Shown here: positions 34,223 to 43,548 of the stretch, one piece after another
How the letters are laid out: the number at the start of each line of letters is the position of its first letter
How positions within the stretch are numbered: position 1 is the stretch's first letter
Source: WHTK01 sp963711035
GTDB lineage: Bacteria > Chloroflexota > Dehalococcoidia > DSTF01 > WHTK01
NCBI GenBank assembly: GCA_963711035.1
Contig: CAVQCN010000001.1
Span: 496,001-560,000 of the forward strand
Direction of reading: 5' to 3'
DNA length: 64,000 bases
The notes under the pieces: model-generated
Seen by the model: the letters and a program-made list of their open reading frames with translations, nothing else
What the model was told of the DNA's origin: nothing
Databases searched by the model: none
Translations under genes and position numbers: made by a program

Positions 34223-35866
34223 GTGACATCGACTCGGACGAACGAGAGTTTCCCGGTACCGGACGACCTCGACGGCTTTTGGCTGTGGGACAAGATCCAT
34301 GCCCCGCGCCCTGTGACGCCGCTCTCCGTCGACATGGTCCTCGAATCGATCGGACGCGCCTTCTCCGTAGGCCTCGAGGAGGTCGCCTGTCCGGCGGCAA
34401 TGGCCGTGCGGTCGATCAACGGCTACCCGTACGCGCACTTCTACCCCCTCGACCTCGGCAACGAGACGATCGAGCAGCGCGTCGAGCGCTACGGCAAGCT
34501 CCTCGATGACATGGTGCCGCGCGTCGGCCCCCTGTGGAACGACGAGTGGTTGCCTGCCATCATCGCCCAGGTGCGTGCTGAGCGCGACCGCGACCTCAAG
34601 TCACTGAGCGACGAAGACCTGTGGAAGGCCGTCCAGGAGCACCTCGACCACGTCGAGTACCGCTGGATGATCCACGGCCGCATCAACCTCGTCCTCATCG
34701 CGGCGAGCTGGTTCGCCGACTTCTACCGCGAGAACTTCCACCCCGAGGACCCCACCGAGCCTTACGCTCTCCTGCAGGGCGTGCCGACGCAGTCGGTTGC
34801 TGCCGGACGCGGCCTCTGGCGCCTGAGCCGCATCGTTCGCGCCAACGCGGCCCTCATGAAGCTCTTCGACGAGACGGACGCCCGCTCCCTCGAAGGCGAG
34901 CTGGCGAAGTCTGCCGACGGCCGCGCCTTCCTGGGCGAGCTGCAGGACTACCTGCACGAGTACGGCTGGCGCAGCGACCAGGTCTACGACATCGCCGACC
35001 CGACCTGGATCGAAGACCGCTCCATCCCGCTCAACACGCTGCAGGGCTACATCCACCTCGGTGACGAGGCCGACCCCGACCTCGCGCTCGAGGGAGCGAT
35101 CAAGCGCAAGGAGGAACTCCTCGCACAGCGGCGGACCGAGCTCGCCGGCGACCCGGAAAAGCTGGCGCGGTTCAACCATCTGCACGAGGCGGCCCGCTGG
35201 AACCTGACCCTGACCGAGGACCACAACTTCTGGATCGACCAGATGGGCATCACGCTGCTGCGCCGGCCCGCCCTCGAGCTCGGCCGGCGCATGGTCGAGC
35301 GCGGCACACTCGCCGACGCCAACGACATCTTCTACCTCTACCTGGACGACATCCGCGAGGGCATGGCCGGCACCGACCAGAAAGCGAAGGCCGCCAAGCA
35401 GAAGCAGGACTGGGAGCACTGGTCGCAGATGCTGCCACCGCTCGGTATCGGCGAGCAGCCGGCGCCCACCGGCAATCCGTTCGAGGAAGCGCTGCTGTTC
35501 AAGATGTTCGGCTTCGGCCTGGTGGAGCCGGAGCGGGAGCAGGACATCATCACCGGCATCCCGGCCTCCGCCGGCTCCGTTCAGGGCACGGCCAAGGTCT
35601 GCAAGACGCTGGCCGAGGCGAGCAAGCTGCAGAAGGGCGACATCATGTTCTGCGAGATGACGCTGCCGCCCTGGACGCCGCTCTTCTCCACCGTCGGCGC
35701 CGTCGTCGCGGACACGGGCGGCGTGCTCAGCCACTGTGCCATCGTCGCACGCGAGTACCGCTTGCCGGCGGTCGTCGGCACCGTGGTCGGGACGAAGACG
35801 GTGCAGGACGGCTGGACCGTTACGGTCGACGGCTCAAAGGGCATCGTCCGCATCGACAAGCGCTAA
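34223..35866 (+). CDS. PEP-utilising enzyme: substrate domain plus phosphohistidine swivelling domain
   Basis: The 547-residue protein ends in a PEP-utiliser swivelling domain with the phosphohistidine motif GGVLSHCAIVAREYRLPAVVGT (H504), preceded by about 440 helical residues. This equals the last two of the three parts of rifampin phosphotransferase or phenylphosphate synthase. The missing ATP-grasp domain is encoded separately at 36969. Together they could phosphorylate a small molecule from ATP through phosphohistidine. No ribosome site is clear before the GTG start at 34223. Bases 33989-34222 show no gene. Confidence 0.8.
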   Translation: MTSTRTNESFPVPDDLDGFWLWDKIHAPRPVTPLSVDMVLESIGRAFSVGLEEVACPAAMAVRSINGYPYAHFYPLDLGNETIEQRVERYGKLLDDMVPRVGPLWNDEWLPAIIAQVRAERDRDLKSLSDEDLWKAVQEHLDHVEYRWMIHGRINLVLIAASWFADFYRENFHPEDPTEPYALLQGVPTQSVAAGRGLWRLSRIVRANAALMKLFDETDARSLEGELAKSADGRAFLGELQDYLHEYGWRSDQVYDIADPTWIEDRSIPLNTLQGYIHLGDEADPDLALEGAIKRKEELLAQRRTELAGDPEKLARFNHLHEAARWNLTLTEDHNFWIDQMGITLLRRPALELGRRMVERGTLADANDIFYLYLDDIREGMAGTDQKAKAAKQKQDWEHWSQMLPPLGIGEQPAPTGNPFEEALLFKMFGFGLVEPEREQDIITGIPASAGSVQGTAKVCKTLAEASKLQKGDIMFCEMTLPPWTPLFSTVGAVVADTGGVLSHCAIVAREYRLPAVVGTVVGTKTVQDGWTVTVDGSKGIVRIDKR

Positions 35867-35926
35867 GGGCACCTCAGCGCAGAGCGCAAAGTACATCGTG
35901 CAGAGAGACGCCCCGCTATCTCCGCA

Positions 35927-36931
35927 CTACTGCGGCAGCACCGTCACCTTGATCGCCTGCGACGACTTGTCGAAGGCGCTGTGGAAGGCTTCATCGATCT
36001 GCGCCAGCGGGTAGACATGAGTCTGCAGCACCTTCAGCGCGTCGCGGTAGCGCGGCAGCAGGTCGACGGCTGACTTGAAGACGGGGCCGTGCTCGCTCAT
36101 GCCGTAGAACTTGGAGCCGACGATACGCAGCTCCTTCATGAGCACCATGCGCGCGTCGATGGCCGGCTCGCCCACGAAGACGCCGACGACCACGATGCGC
36201 CCACCGGGCCGGCAGCAGCGGATCGCCTGCCCCAGCGTGCCGGCCGAACCGCCGACCGTCTCGATCACGACGTCCGGTTCGTAGGAGCTCGCGAAGTTCT
36301 CGACCTCCGCTTCGGCGATAGGCTCGAGGCCGAGCCGGCGCGCTGCCTCCGCCTGGTGAGGATGGCGACAGCTGATCGCGACGTGCGCGCACTGATCGCG
36401 CGCCAGCAGCCCTGCGATCAGGCCGATGGCGCCGCCACCCAGGATGAGCACGCGGCTATCGAACTCGAGCTGAGCCTGGCGTACGCTGCGCACGCAGACG
36501 GCGAACGGCTCGATCATCGAAGCTTCGCGTTCCGTCAGCGACGGGTCTACTGGGTGCAGGCTCCTGGCCGGAACGTCGATGAAATCGGCCAGGCCGCCCG
36601 GCAGCTGGGCGCCGATCAGCTTGATCTCGCGGCAGTGCTCGATCTTGGCGGCGCGGCAGTAGTCGCAGTTACCGCAGTAGAGCGCCGGCTCGAGCGCGTA
36701 GAGGGCGTCCGGCAACGAGACGTCCGACGTAGCCATGATCGTGCCGACCAGCTCGTGACCGGGCACCGACCCGCCGGCGCGGAAATGCTGGATGTCGCGC
36801 ATACGGTGCAGGTCGGAGCCGCAGATGCCGCAGGCCGCCACCTGCAGCCGCACCCAGCCGGGCTGCGGCGCCGGCGGATCGACGTCACGCAAGGCGATCG
36901 TTCCCGTTTCCGTCCAGTAGCTCTGGCGCAT
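35927..36931 (-). CDS. Zinc-dependent medium-chain alcohol dehydrogenase
   Basis: The 334-residue protein is an MDR family enzyme. Catalytic zinc ligands lie in ACGICGSDLH, VPGHELVG and a late E; structural zinc cysteines are in CGNCDYCRAAKIEHC. The nucleotide-binding motif is VLILGGGAIGLIAG. It resembles sorbitol/threonine dehydrogenases. GAGGAGGG lies before the ATG. It follows the ATP-grasp gene by 37 bases on the same strand, so the two are probably one operon. Confidence 0.9.
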   Translation of the reverse strand: MRQSYWTETGTIALRDVDPPAPQPGWVRLQVAACGICGSDLHRMRDIQHFRAGGSVPGHELVGTIMATSDVSLPDALYALEPALYCGNCDYCRAAKIEHCREIKLIGAQLPGGLADFIDVPARSLHPVDPSLTEREASMIEPFAVCVRSVRQAQLEFDSRVLILGGGAIGLIAGLLARDQCAHVAISCRHPHQAEAARRLGLEPIAEAEVENFASSYEPDVVIETVGGSAGTLGQAIRCCRPGGRIVVVGVFVGEPAIDARMVLMKELRIVGSKFYGMSEHGPVFKSAVDLLPRYRDALKVLQTHVYPLAQIDEAFHSAFDKSSQAIKVTVLPQ

Positions 36932-36968
36932 CGTTTGCCCTCCTCGTTGTACGGCTGCGGCGCCGGGT

Positions 36969-37916
36969 TCAGATAAGCGTCGTGATCGGCCGCGCCTGCA
37001 GCAGGTAGATCGTGCCGCCGCTCAGGCCAAACTCGACGTCCTGCGGCTCGCCGTAGTGCGTTTCGACGCCGGCCGCCAGCCGTCCCACCTCGCAGGCCTC
37101 TTCGTCCGATAGCGACGGCGTCTCGGCCTGCTCCTGCGAAAGCGACTGCTCAATCGTGCCGCCGCCGCCGGGGTGCGGGTAGATCGCCATCTCCTGACGA
37201 TAGATGTCTTTCTGCACCACCCGGAAGGTCTTCTTGTCGATCACGAAGAAGTCAGGCGTCACGCGCCCCGAAACCACGGCCTCACCCAGCCCCCAGGCCG
37301 AGTTGATGACCACCTGGTCAAGCGAGCCGGTGACGGGATGAGCCGTGAAGGCGATACCCGACGTCTCGGACGAGATCATGCTCATCACGACGACGGCCAT
37401 CGCCTCGTCGGTTACGCCCTTGTGGGCCCGATAGCCAACCGCCCGGTCTGCCCAGAGCGAGACGTAGCACTTCCTGATCGACTCGAGCACCTCATCGATG
37501 CCAACGACGTTCAGGTAGGTCTCGTAGAGGCCGGCAAAGGACGTGGCAGAGCCATCCTCGGAAATCGCCGAGGAGCGCACCGCGCTGCCCAGTAACGAGA
37601 CATCCAGCGAGCCGTACGCCTGCGTCACGTCATCGATCAGTTCCTGAGGCAACGGCGTTGCTGCCACGAGGTCGGAGATGCGCCGCGAGGCGTCGCTCAG
37701 ACCCTCCGGCGTCGATAAATCGGTCGCGCCGAGAATAGCCGTAATCTCGTTCTCCAGCCCCGAGACGTCGGCGAAATGCCGGTAGCCGTCCGCCACGACG
37801 CAGAAGCCGGGCGGAACGGAGAAACCCGCCGCGTTGAGCGCCGACAACGATGCGCCCTTGCCGCCAACCACCTCTCGCGGCAACACTCCACGATCTAGCC
37901 ATTGGACATACGTCAT
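36969..37916 (-). CDS. Stand-alone PEP/pyruvate-binding ATP-grasp domain protein
   Basis: The 315-residue protein corresponds to only the N-terminal domain of PEP synthase or rifampin phosphotransferase: VGGKGASLSALNAAGFSVPPGF at the start, VRSSAISEDGSATSFAGLYETYLNV in the middle and VEFGLSGGTIYLLQARPITT at the end. It has no phosphohistidine domain. Its natural partner is the 547-residue protein at 34223. GGGGAGG lies before the ATG. The 315-residue length equals the ATP-binding part of the fused enzymes, so it is complete. Confidence 0.88.
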   Translation of the reverse strand: MTYVQWLDRGVLPREVVGGKGASLSALNAAGFSVPPGFCVVADGYRHFADVSGLENEITAILGATDLSTPEGLSDASRRISDLVAATPLPQELIDDVTQAYGSLDVSLLGSAVRSSAISEDGSATSFAGLYETYLNVVGIDEVLESIRKCYVSLWADRAVGYRAHKGVTDEAMAVVVMSMISSETSGIAFTAHPVTGSLDQVVINSAWGLGEAVVSGRVTPDFFVIDKKTFRVVQKDIYRQEMAIYPHPGGGGTIEQSLSQEQAETPSLSDEEACEVGRLAAGVETHYGEPQDVEFGLSGGTIYLLQARPITTLI

Positions 37917-38153
37917 CGAGTAACCTCCCCTAAACGCGAGACGAGTATTCCGTTCCGACGTGTCGATTGCAATAGCGCCATGCGTGACCTCGATAGCGAG
38001 CGGTGCTGCGTCAGCCAGTCGGTTGCCGGCCGGCCGCCGCGCGGTTCGCTGCCATGCCGATGGCCTGGAGCCAGGTTTTGCAAGCCGTTAACATGACTTG
38101 GCGGAACCTGCGCTAGATTGAGCAGCAGCCTTGATCCCAAGGGGTGACCTGAC

Positions 38154-38879
38154 GTGAACAGCTTCGAACCGCCTACTGCTGAGCGCCTCCGAGAACTGGC
38201 AGAAGCCGAAGAGCCCCGGGCCGGCAGCGCTGCTGGTCAAGGCCTCGGCGGTATGCTGCGGCCCGGCGACAAAGACGTCACCGAGCTGATCCTCATCCGC
38301 CACGCCCAGATGCCGGCCACGACCGACCCGCGCACCGACGAGCCCCTGACCGAGGTGGGCCTGGAGCAGTCGGACGTCCTGGGCCGCTTTCTGGCGATGA
38401 AGCCAATGCACGCGATCTATTCCAGCCCGACCCTGCGCACGCGCCAGACCGCGGAGGGCATCGCCCGCCACACGGGCCTCGACATCGTGGACATCGACGA
38501 CCTGCGCGAGATGGAGCTCTACGTGCCGGAAGGCGTCTCCTGGGAGGACTTCCGCAACGACCCGAAATACAAGCAGCTGGCGGAGCGCTTCCTGCAAGAC
38601 ATGAGCTGGGATGTCTACGGCGATCTGCGCGAAAGCAGCGAGGCGCTGCGCGGCCGCATGGTGCACGTCGTCGATGAGATCGTGCAGAAGCACCCGGGCG
38701 AGCGCGTCGCCATCGTCACCCACGGGCCGTGCATCAACGCCTACGTCGCGGCCATCACACATTCGCCGTACGACATCATCTCGTCCTACGGACTCACCGG
38801 CTTCACCGTCGTCCTGGCCGCCACCGACCGGCGCCGCATCCAGACGGTGAACTGCCGGGCCCACTTCGGCGTCGTCTAA
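38154..38879 (+). CDS. Histidine phosphatase (phosphoglycerate mutase-like) family protein
   Basis: The 241-residue protein has the branch-1 histidine phosphatase core: LILIRHAQMP with the catalytic RHA, SSPTLRTRQTAEGIA, ELREME-type acid loop (DDLREMELYVPEG) and a late THGPCINAY. The first 40 residues are a variable extension. GTG start, with AAGGGG about nine bases upstream and a TAGATT box at 38114-38119. Substrate unknown. Confidence 0.85.
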   Translation: MNSFEPPTAERLRELAEAEEPRAGSAAGQGLGGMLRPGDKDVTELILIRHAQMPATTDPRTDEPLTEVGLEQSDVLGRFLAMKPMHAIYSSPTLRTRQTAEGIARHTGLDIVDIDDLREMELYVPEGVSWEDFRNDPKYKQLAERFLQDMSWDVYGDLRESSEALRGRMVHVVDEIVQKHPGERVAIVTHGPCINAYVAAITHSPYDIISSYGLTGFTVVLAATDRRRIQTVNCRAHFGVV

Positions 38880-39029
38880 CCACCCAAAGCCCAAGGATCC
38901 GGGAGCGCGACCGCAGTGCGTGGTCGCTGCACTTGCCATGCAGACGGCGCAGCCTTGACTGATCTAAAGTGCGCGCAGAAGTAGAACCGCGGCGGGGCGT
39001 CAGTGGTTCAAACGCTGGAGGAGATTGTG

Positions 39030-40580
39030 ATGTCGGATGTCATCGTCGAAACGACCCACGGCAAAGTGCGAGGCAGCGTCGAGGACGGACTCAACGTCTT
39101 TCGCGGCGTACCCTACGGCGCGCCCACCGGTGGCGGGCGGCGCTGGCAGGCTCCGGCTCCGCCGGAGCCGTGGGCCGGCGTCCGCGATGCGCTGCACTTC
39201 GGCAATGTCAGCCCGCAAGCGAGGGCCAGTCACAGCGTGCTGGGCGAGATCTTTCCGACCAACATCGGCGAGCAGTCAGAGGACTGCCTGAACCTGAACG
39301 TCTGGACGCAAGGGATCGGCGACGGCGGCCGACGGCCCGTCATGGTGTACCTGCATGGCGGCGGTTTCCACTACGGTTCCAGCGTCATGCACCCGGGGCA
39401 GGAGGGAGACCGCCTGGCCCGCCGAGGCGACGTCGTTTCGATCAGCGTCAACCACCGTCTCGGCGCCCTGGGCTACCTCTATCTCGCGTCGTTCGACGAC
39501 CGCTACGCAGACTCCGGCAACGCCGGCATGCTCGACCTCGTCCTGGCCCTGCGATGGGTACGCGACAACGCGGAGGCGTTCGGCGGCGACCCGAACAACG
39601 TGACGATCTTCGGCCAGTCCGGTGGCGGCGCCAAGGTCTCGACGCTGATAGCAATGCCGGAGGCGGAAGGCCTCTTCCATCGCGCCATCATCATGAGCGG
39701 CGCGCGACTGCGCAGCGTCTCGGCGGAGGAGGCGACGGCCAACGCCCGCCGCCTGCTGGAGCAGATCGGCATCGATCCCAACCAGCCGCGCAACCTGCAG
39801 AACCTCAGCTCGGAGCAGCTCAGCGCGCTCGTGGCCGCGTGTGCCAAGCCCGGCGAGTCCGGTGCCGGCGGCGGTGGGCTGGCGCCAGTGATCGACGGCA
39901 AGCACCTCGTGCACAGCCCGTTCTATCCGGACGCCACGACCAGTTCGATGAACGTGCCGATTATGGTCGGCTCGACGAAGGACGAGCTCACCTACACGCT
40001 GCTGGCTCAACCGGACTTCGCGAGCCTGGACGACGAGGGTCTGCGCCACAAGCTGCAGAAGCAGCTGACATCTCGTCCCGACCGGTTCCGCAACGTGACC
40101 CCCGACCAGGTCGACGGCCTGATCGACGTCTACCGCCGCCAGAATCCCGGCGCTTCGCCGTCCGACCTCATGGTCGCGGTGGCCAGTGACACGACGCGCC
40201 TGGCAGGCATCCGCGCCGCCGAACGGCGAGGCGTCCAGTCCGGCGCCGCTCCCGTCTACATGTATCTGTTCACGTGGCGCAGCCCCGCTTTCGACGGCGC
40301 CCTCGGCTCGACGCACACGCTGGACATCCCCTTCGTCTTCGACCAGGTAGCCACCTACCCCGACTACGTCGGCGACCAGCCCGGGCGCGACGAGCTGGCC
40401 GCGAACATGAGCGACGCGTGGATCAGCTTCGCTCGCACCGGCTCGCCCAACCACGCCGGATTGCCGAACTGGCCCGCGTACAACACGGAGCAGCGTCCGA
40501 CGATGATCTTCGACGCGCAGTGTCGCGTCGAAAACGATCCCTACGGCGTGCAGCGCGAAGCCTGGAGCAGCCTGATCTAG
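39030..40580 (+). CDS. Type-B carboxylesterase
   Basis: The 516-residue protein is a carboxylesterase/lipase type B: N-terminal VFRGVPYGAP, SEDCLNLNVWTQG, YLHGGGFHYGSS oxyanion region, nucleophile elbow VTIFGQSGGGAKVS, and the late histidine region GSTHTLDIPFVF. The elbow reads GQSGG instead of the common GESAGG. No signal peptide. GGAGGAG six bases before ATG 39030 selects this start over an upstream codon. Confidence 0.9.
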   Translation: MSDVIVETTHGKVRGSVEDGLNVFRGVPYGAPTGGGRRWQAPAPPEPWAGVRDALHFGNVSPQARASHSVLGEIFPTNIGEQSEDCLNLNVWTQGIGDGGRRPVMVYLHGGGFHYGSSVMHPGQEGDRLARRGDVVSISVNHRLGALGYLYLASFDDRYADSGNAGMLDLVLALRWVRDNAEAFGGDPNNVTIFGQSGGGAKVSTLIAMPEAEGLFHRAIIMSGARLRSVSAEEATANARRLLEQIGIDPNQPRNLQNLSSEQLSALVAACAKPGESGAGGGGLAPVIDGKHLVHSPFYPDATTSSMNVPIMVGSTKDELTYTLLAQPDFASLDDEGLRHKLQKQLTSRPDRFRNVTPDQVDGLIDVYRRQNPGASPSDLMVAVASDTTRLAGIRAAERRGVQSGAAPVYMYLFTWRSPAFDGALGSTHTLDIPFVFDQVATYPDYVGDQPGRDELAANMSDAWISFARTGSPNHAGLPNWPAYNTEQRPTMIFDAQCRVENDPYGVQREAWSSLI

Positions 40581-40599
40581 CGTTCGGCGAGCCAAATGA

Positions 40600-40637
40600 A
40601 AGGAGGCTCCGGTTGTATTCCGGAGCCTCCTTCGCGT
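40600..40637. terminator. Intrinsic terminator between the converging esterase and peroxiredoxin genes
   Basis: AAGGAGGCTCCGG (40600-40612) pairs with CCGGAGCCTCCTT (40620-40632) around seven bases. A- and T-rich flanks suit both directions. Confidence 0.8.
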
Positions 40638-40654
40638 TTGAGCTGTGCTCGGTG

Positions 40655-41287
40655 TTACTTAGTGACTTTGGTGAGCCGCAGGTACGGCTTCACCTGGCGG
40701 TAACCCTGCGGGAAGAGCTTGTCCGCTTCCTCATTGGAAACGGCCGGCAGGATGACGACGTCGTCGCCCTCCTTCCAGTTCGCCGGCGTCGCAACCTTCG
40801 AGTTGTCGGTGAGCTGCAGCGAGTCGATCACTCGCAGGATCTCGTCGAAGTTGCGGCCCGTCGAAGCCGGGTAGGTCAGGGTCAGACGGATAACGCCCTT
40901 CGGGTCGATGACGAAGACGGAGCGCACCGTGCCGGTCGCCCCCGCGTCGGCCGGCAGCATGTCGTAGAGCTGGGCGACCTTGCGGTCGGCGTCGGCCAGC
41001 AGCGGGAAGTTGAGGGCAGCGCCTTGCGTCTCCTGGATGTCGCCAGCCCAGCTCTTGTGCGAGTCGACCGGGTCAACGCTGAGACCGACGACCTTGACGT
41101 TGCGCTTGTCGAACTCGGGCTTGAGCTTCGCGACCATGCCGAGCTCGGTCGTGCACACGGGAGTGAAATCGGCCGGGTGCGAGAAGAGGATGACCCACTT
41201 GTCACCCTGCCACTCGCTGAGGTGGATGGGCCCATCCGTGGATTCCTGGGTGAAGTCGGGTGCCTTGTCGCCGAGTCTGAGAGTCAT
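40655..41287 (-). CDS. 1-Cys (Prx6-type) peroxiredoxin
   Basis: The 210-residue protein is a Prx6-family peroxiredoxin. The peroxidatic cysteine is in SHPADFTPVCTTELG, and the Prx6-type C-terminal extension (YRQVKPYLRLTKV) is present. It reduces peroxides in the cytoplasm. No resolving cysteine is visible, consistent with a 1-Cys mechanism. An AAAGGGA ribosome site precedes the ATG. Confidence 0.93.
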   Translation of the reverse strand: MTLRLGDKAPDFTQESTDGPIHLSEWQGDKWVILFSHPADFTPVCTTELGMVAKLKPEFDKRNVKVVGLSVDPVDSHKSWAGDIQETQGAALNFPLLADADRKVAQLYDMLPADAGATGTVRSVFVIDPKGVIRLTLTYPASTGRNFDEILRVIDSLQLTDNSKVATPANWKEGDDVVILPAVSNEEADKLFPQGYRQVKPYLRLTKVTK

Positions 41288-41695
41288 GTTTGCGTTCCCT
41301 TTCTGTGTGAACCGTCTCTGCTGCCTGTTAGACGTCTATCGTGAGGATGTGTGCTGGCTGTTGTCGAATACGGCCTCGACCTTTCGCATACTACACAGCC
41401 CTCCGTCTGACCGACGAGGTAAGGACAGCGAATACGCGCCTGCGGCTTGGCGGCATCTCGAGCGATCTGTGGTGATATGTGAAAGCGGGGCTGCCTCGAC
41501 CATCCCGTCGATTGCTGCCATCGTCCGGCCCCAAAGTTGACCTTGTTGACGGACTTTATAACTATACGCCAGGAACCGATAGGTGTCCAGCCTCGCAGAC
41601 GAGGAAGAAACCGCCGGTCCGGCGTTACGCCAAGGCGCCAACCGCGCCGCCGATACGAACCGGCAGCGTGCAGAATACGGAAGACTTAGGAGAGG
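41288..41695. other. Gene-free stretch left of the first attachment repeat
   Basis: No reading frame here resembles a protein or has a good ribosome site. It should be ancestral flanking sequence that once followed the tRNA-Trp gene on the left. I see no terminator for that tRNA in it. Confidence 0.5.
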
Positions 41696-41742
41696 TTTGG
41701 CAGGAGTGGAGGGACTCGAACCCCCGACCGGCGGTTTTGGAG
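41696..41742. repeat. Attachment repeat copy 1 (tRNA-Trp 3' part)
   Basis: These 47 bases are identical to 51392-51438 and 59844-59890. Read leftward they cover the anticodon loop, T-arm, acceptor 3' strand and CCA of tRNA-Trp; the 5' half of the tRNA is missing here. Confidence 0.92.
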
Positions 41743-41855
41743 GTCGATTCCCCGCTCACTTCTGCTCACAACAAGTCGCATCCTTCCCTTTCCTCCATCG
41801 TGAATCGGAACCGTGACGCTGCAGAGCGCGGTGCAAGTTCTGCGTGGAGTAAATG

Positions 41856-41888
41856 AGCCGGCCCAGGTTCACCTGGGGCCGGCTTTTC
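41856..41888 (+). terminator. Intrinsic terminator near the left end of the older element
   Basis: AGCCGGCCCAGGT (41856-41868) pairs with ACCTGGGGCCGGCT (41871-41884) with one bulge and is followed by TTTCTT. Confidence 0.7.
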
Positions 41889-41926
41889 TTATGCCCGGAA
41901 ACGTGGGCGGACGGAGATGAACAGCG

Positions 41927-42367
41927 GTGGTTAAGGATGAACAGATAGCAGCGCTTAAGGTCGTCGAAGTGCCAATCGACGACCTGCGGCCAGACCCTGC
42001 CAACCCACGGCGCATCTCGGATGCCCAGCTCGAAGCCCTGACCCGGAGCCTGAGGGAGTACGGATTCGTCCAGCCGGTCCTTGCACGCCGCGAGGACAAG
42101 TCGGTGATCGGCGGCCATCAGCGCCTCACTGCCGCCCGGCGTCTGGGTTACAAGACGGTGCCGGTCATTTTCCTCGACCTGACGGTAGAGCAGGCGCGGG
42201 TGCTTAACCTCGGTCTCAACAAGATCAGCGGCGACTGGGACGAGGATCTCCTCGCACGCATGCTCGCTGACCTGAAGCCGGTGGCAGACCTCGACCTCGC
42301 GTTGACTGGCTTCAGCGAAGAGGAGCTAACCACGACTGTGAGGATTGCGGCTACCGCAAACCCGTGA
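41927..42367 (+). CDS. ParB/Srx-fold domain protein
   Basis: The 146-residue protein is a ParB N-terminal-like domain: VVEVPIDDLRPDPANPRRISD, then SLREYGFVQPVLAR and the GGHQRLTAARRLGY phosphate-binding motif. Such domains occur in ParB CTPases, in element-borne regulators and fused to DNA methylases. No helix-turn-helix or dimer domain follows, so it is either a short family member or truncated. No parA partner is visible. The start is GTG 41927 with GGAG upstream. Confidence 0.78.
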   Translation: MVKDEQIAALKVVEVPIDDLRPDPANPRRISDAQLEALTRSLREYGFVQPVLARREDKSVIGGHQRLTAARRLGYKTVPVIFLDLTVEQARVLNLGLNKISGDWDEDLLARMLADLKPVADLDLALTGFSEEELTTTVRIAATANP

Positions 42368-42436
42368 CCCTGGCGAGCCAAGGTATTGCCACTTCGACGC
42401 GTGCCCGCTCTGCGGCGGCAGGGTTGCGCAGGGTAT

Positions 42437-42982
42437 CTAAGGCGACTGCGACGCCGGCGGATTGAAGTTCGCGTGCGAGAGCAACTTCCACTTGCCGCCA
42501 CTCCAGACAAATGTCGCGAGACGTGGGGTTGGCTCGGTACTCAAAGCTTCGCCGTTCACGACCTCGTTCACGGCGAATAGCCATCGCACGACAAGAGCGT
42601 CGCCGTCCTGGCGCGCTGTCACCTGGCTCACCGTGTATTCCCCAAGCTGGGGCAAGTTCTTCAGGTACTCGTCCTTGGCATAGAAGCTCCCGTCAGCGCC
42701 CTGCCTCAGGAATGCATCGGACAAAAACCCTTCGAGTCCTCGCACGTCCTGATGGGCGAGAAGCGACATGTACGTATTGACGAGCTCCTCGCCTGTTGTG
42801 GACGGGTCGGTGAGGGTAGGCGCTTTGTTCCCACTGCTGGAGCTGCAGGCCAAGCCAAACAGCAAAGAACCCAGCACGAAGGCAGAGAGCACGATGGTGC
42901 CGCGAGCGCCAGTTCCCCGTTTCTTCGCTACTCCTGAACTGCTCCCATAGCCAACCTGCGCCTTCAGGCCGCGCCGTTTCAT
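42437..42982 (-). CDS. Secreted lipoprotein with SnoaL/DUF4440-like domain
   Basis: The 181-residue protein has a long basic N-terminus, a hydrophobic helix and a lipobox LFGLACSS at about residue 45, so it should be anchored outside the cytoplasmic membrane. The mature part (VNTYMSLLAHQDVRGLEGFLSD and a late LATFVWSGGKWKLLSHA) resembles NTF2-like SnoaL/DUF4440 domains. GGAGG lies five bases before the ATG at 42982. Cargo of the older element. Confidence 0.7.
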   Translation of the reverse strand: MKRRGLKAQVGYGSSSGVAKKRGTGARGTIVLSAFVLGSLLFGLACSSSSGNKAPTLTDPSTTGEELVNTYMSLLAHQDVRGLEGFLSDAFLRQGADGSFYAKDEYLKNLPQLGEYTVSQVTARQDGDALVVRWLFAVNEVVNGEALSTEPTPRLATFVWSGGKWKLLSHANFNPPASQSP

Positions 42983-42999
42983 GAGCACCTCCCGCTCCT

Positions 43000-43428
43000 T
43001 CTCAGTTCACTCTATGGGACACCTTGACACGGCTGAGAGAGGCGACTGTACACGAATCACGAGGCCCATTTGGCCCTTTCAACCTACCACCGACTACTCA
43101 GTCGGAGGAGCGCCTTGAAGGCACAGCGCCCAAACGGTGAGCTGAATGGCTGAGTACCATGTGAAGTTGGACTCTTCCAGATGACCGGGTCCCGCGCGCG
43201 CTCACTTCAGCCAGACACGATGACCGAATCGTGTGCATCGCTGACGAACTCTCCCCTCGAAAGTCGGCCAGAGTTGGGGAAGGCGTGTCCTCCGCCGTTC
43301 CATAGTGATCCTGAACTCCGCTCTTCCTCTGCCTTAGGCGGGGATGGCCTCAGATCGGGACAGTCAGTTGTGAAACTGACACCATCACAAACGATTGGTG
43401 GGGCAATACCAACCTCAGGAGAAACCTG
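43000..43428. other. Gene-poor stretch with a palindrome
   Basis: I find no convincing gene here. It contains the palindrome at 43215-43234 and ends with the ribosome site of the small membrane peptide. Confidence 0.5.
43215..43234. promoter_or_regulatory. Operator-like palindrome ACACGAT-N6-ATCGTGT
   Basis: A perfect 7-bp inverted repeat with a six-base spacer. A near copy (CACGAT-N6-ATCGTG) lies at 46849-46866, also in the older element, and short flanking matches are shared. It may be a binding site for one of the element's regulators. Confidence 0.35.
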
Positions 43429-43539
43429 ATGACTCACTCAGCCTTGATTGTCGCTCTGGCCGTAATCGTGGCTGCGGTCAGCCTGGCTGCAAGGCCAAGG
43501 TGGCCGATCCAAGAGGGACTGCAGAGGCCGTTGCTATAA
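43429..43539 (+). CDS. Small single-helix membrane peptide (36 aa)
   Basis: A 36-codon frame encodes MTHSALIVALAVIVAAVSLA followed by a basic proline-containing tail. AGGAG lies about eight bases before the ATG. It ends inside the TATAAT box of the cyclase gene. It may be a small membrane protein or a leader. No family recognised. Confidence 0.4.
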   Translation: MTHSALIVALAVIVAAVSLAARPRWPIQEGLQRPLL

Positions 43540-43540
43540 T
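43535..43540 (+). promoter_or_regulatory. -10 box TATAAT before the cyclase/ATPase gene
   Basis: TATAAT ends eight bases before the ATG at 43549, with no ribosome site between, so a leaderless mRNA is likely. Confidence 0.5.
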
Positions 43541-43548
43541 CGATTGCT

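Noticed and set aside
41696..41742. Complete tRNA gene at the first or second repeat
   Set aside because: Only the 3' part of the cloverleaf is present; no D-arm or 5' acceptor strand follows.
41479..41856. Rightward open frame crossing the first attachment repeat
   Set aside because: It translates the tRNA fragment and has no ribosome site or family resemblance.
43181..43429. 82-codon rightward frame between the lipoprotein and the cyclase gene
   Set aside because: The product is Ser/Pro-rich without pattern and it contains the palindrome at 43215; nothing supports translation.
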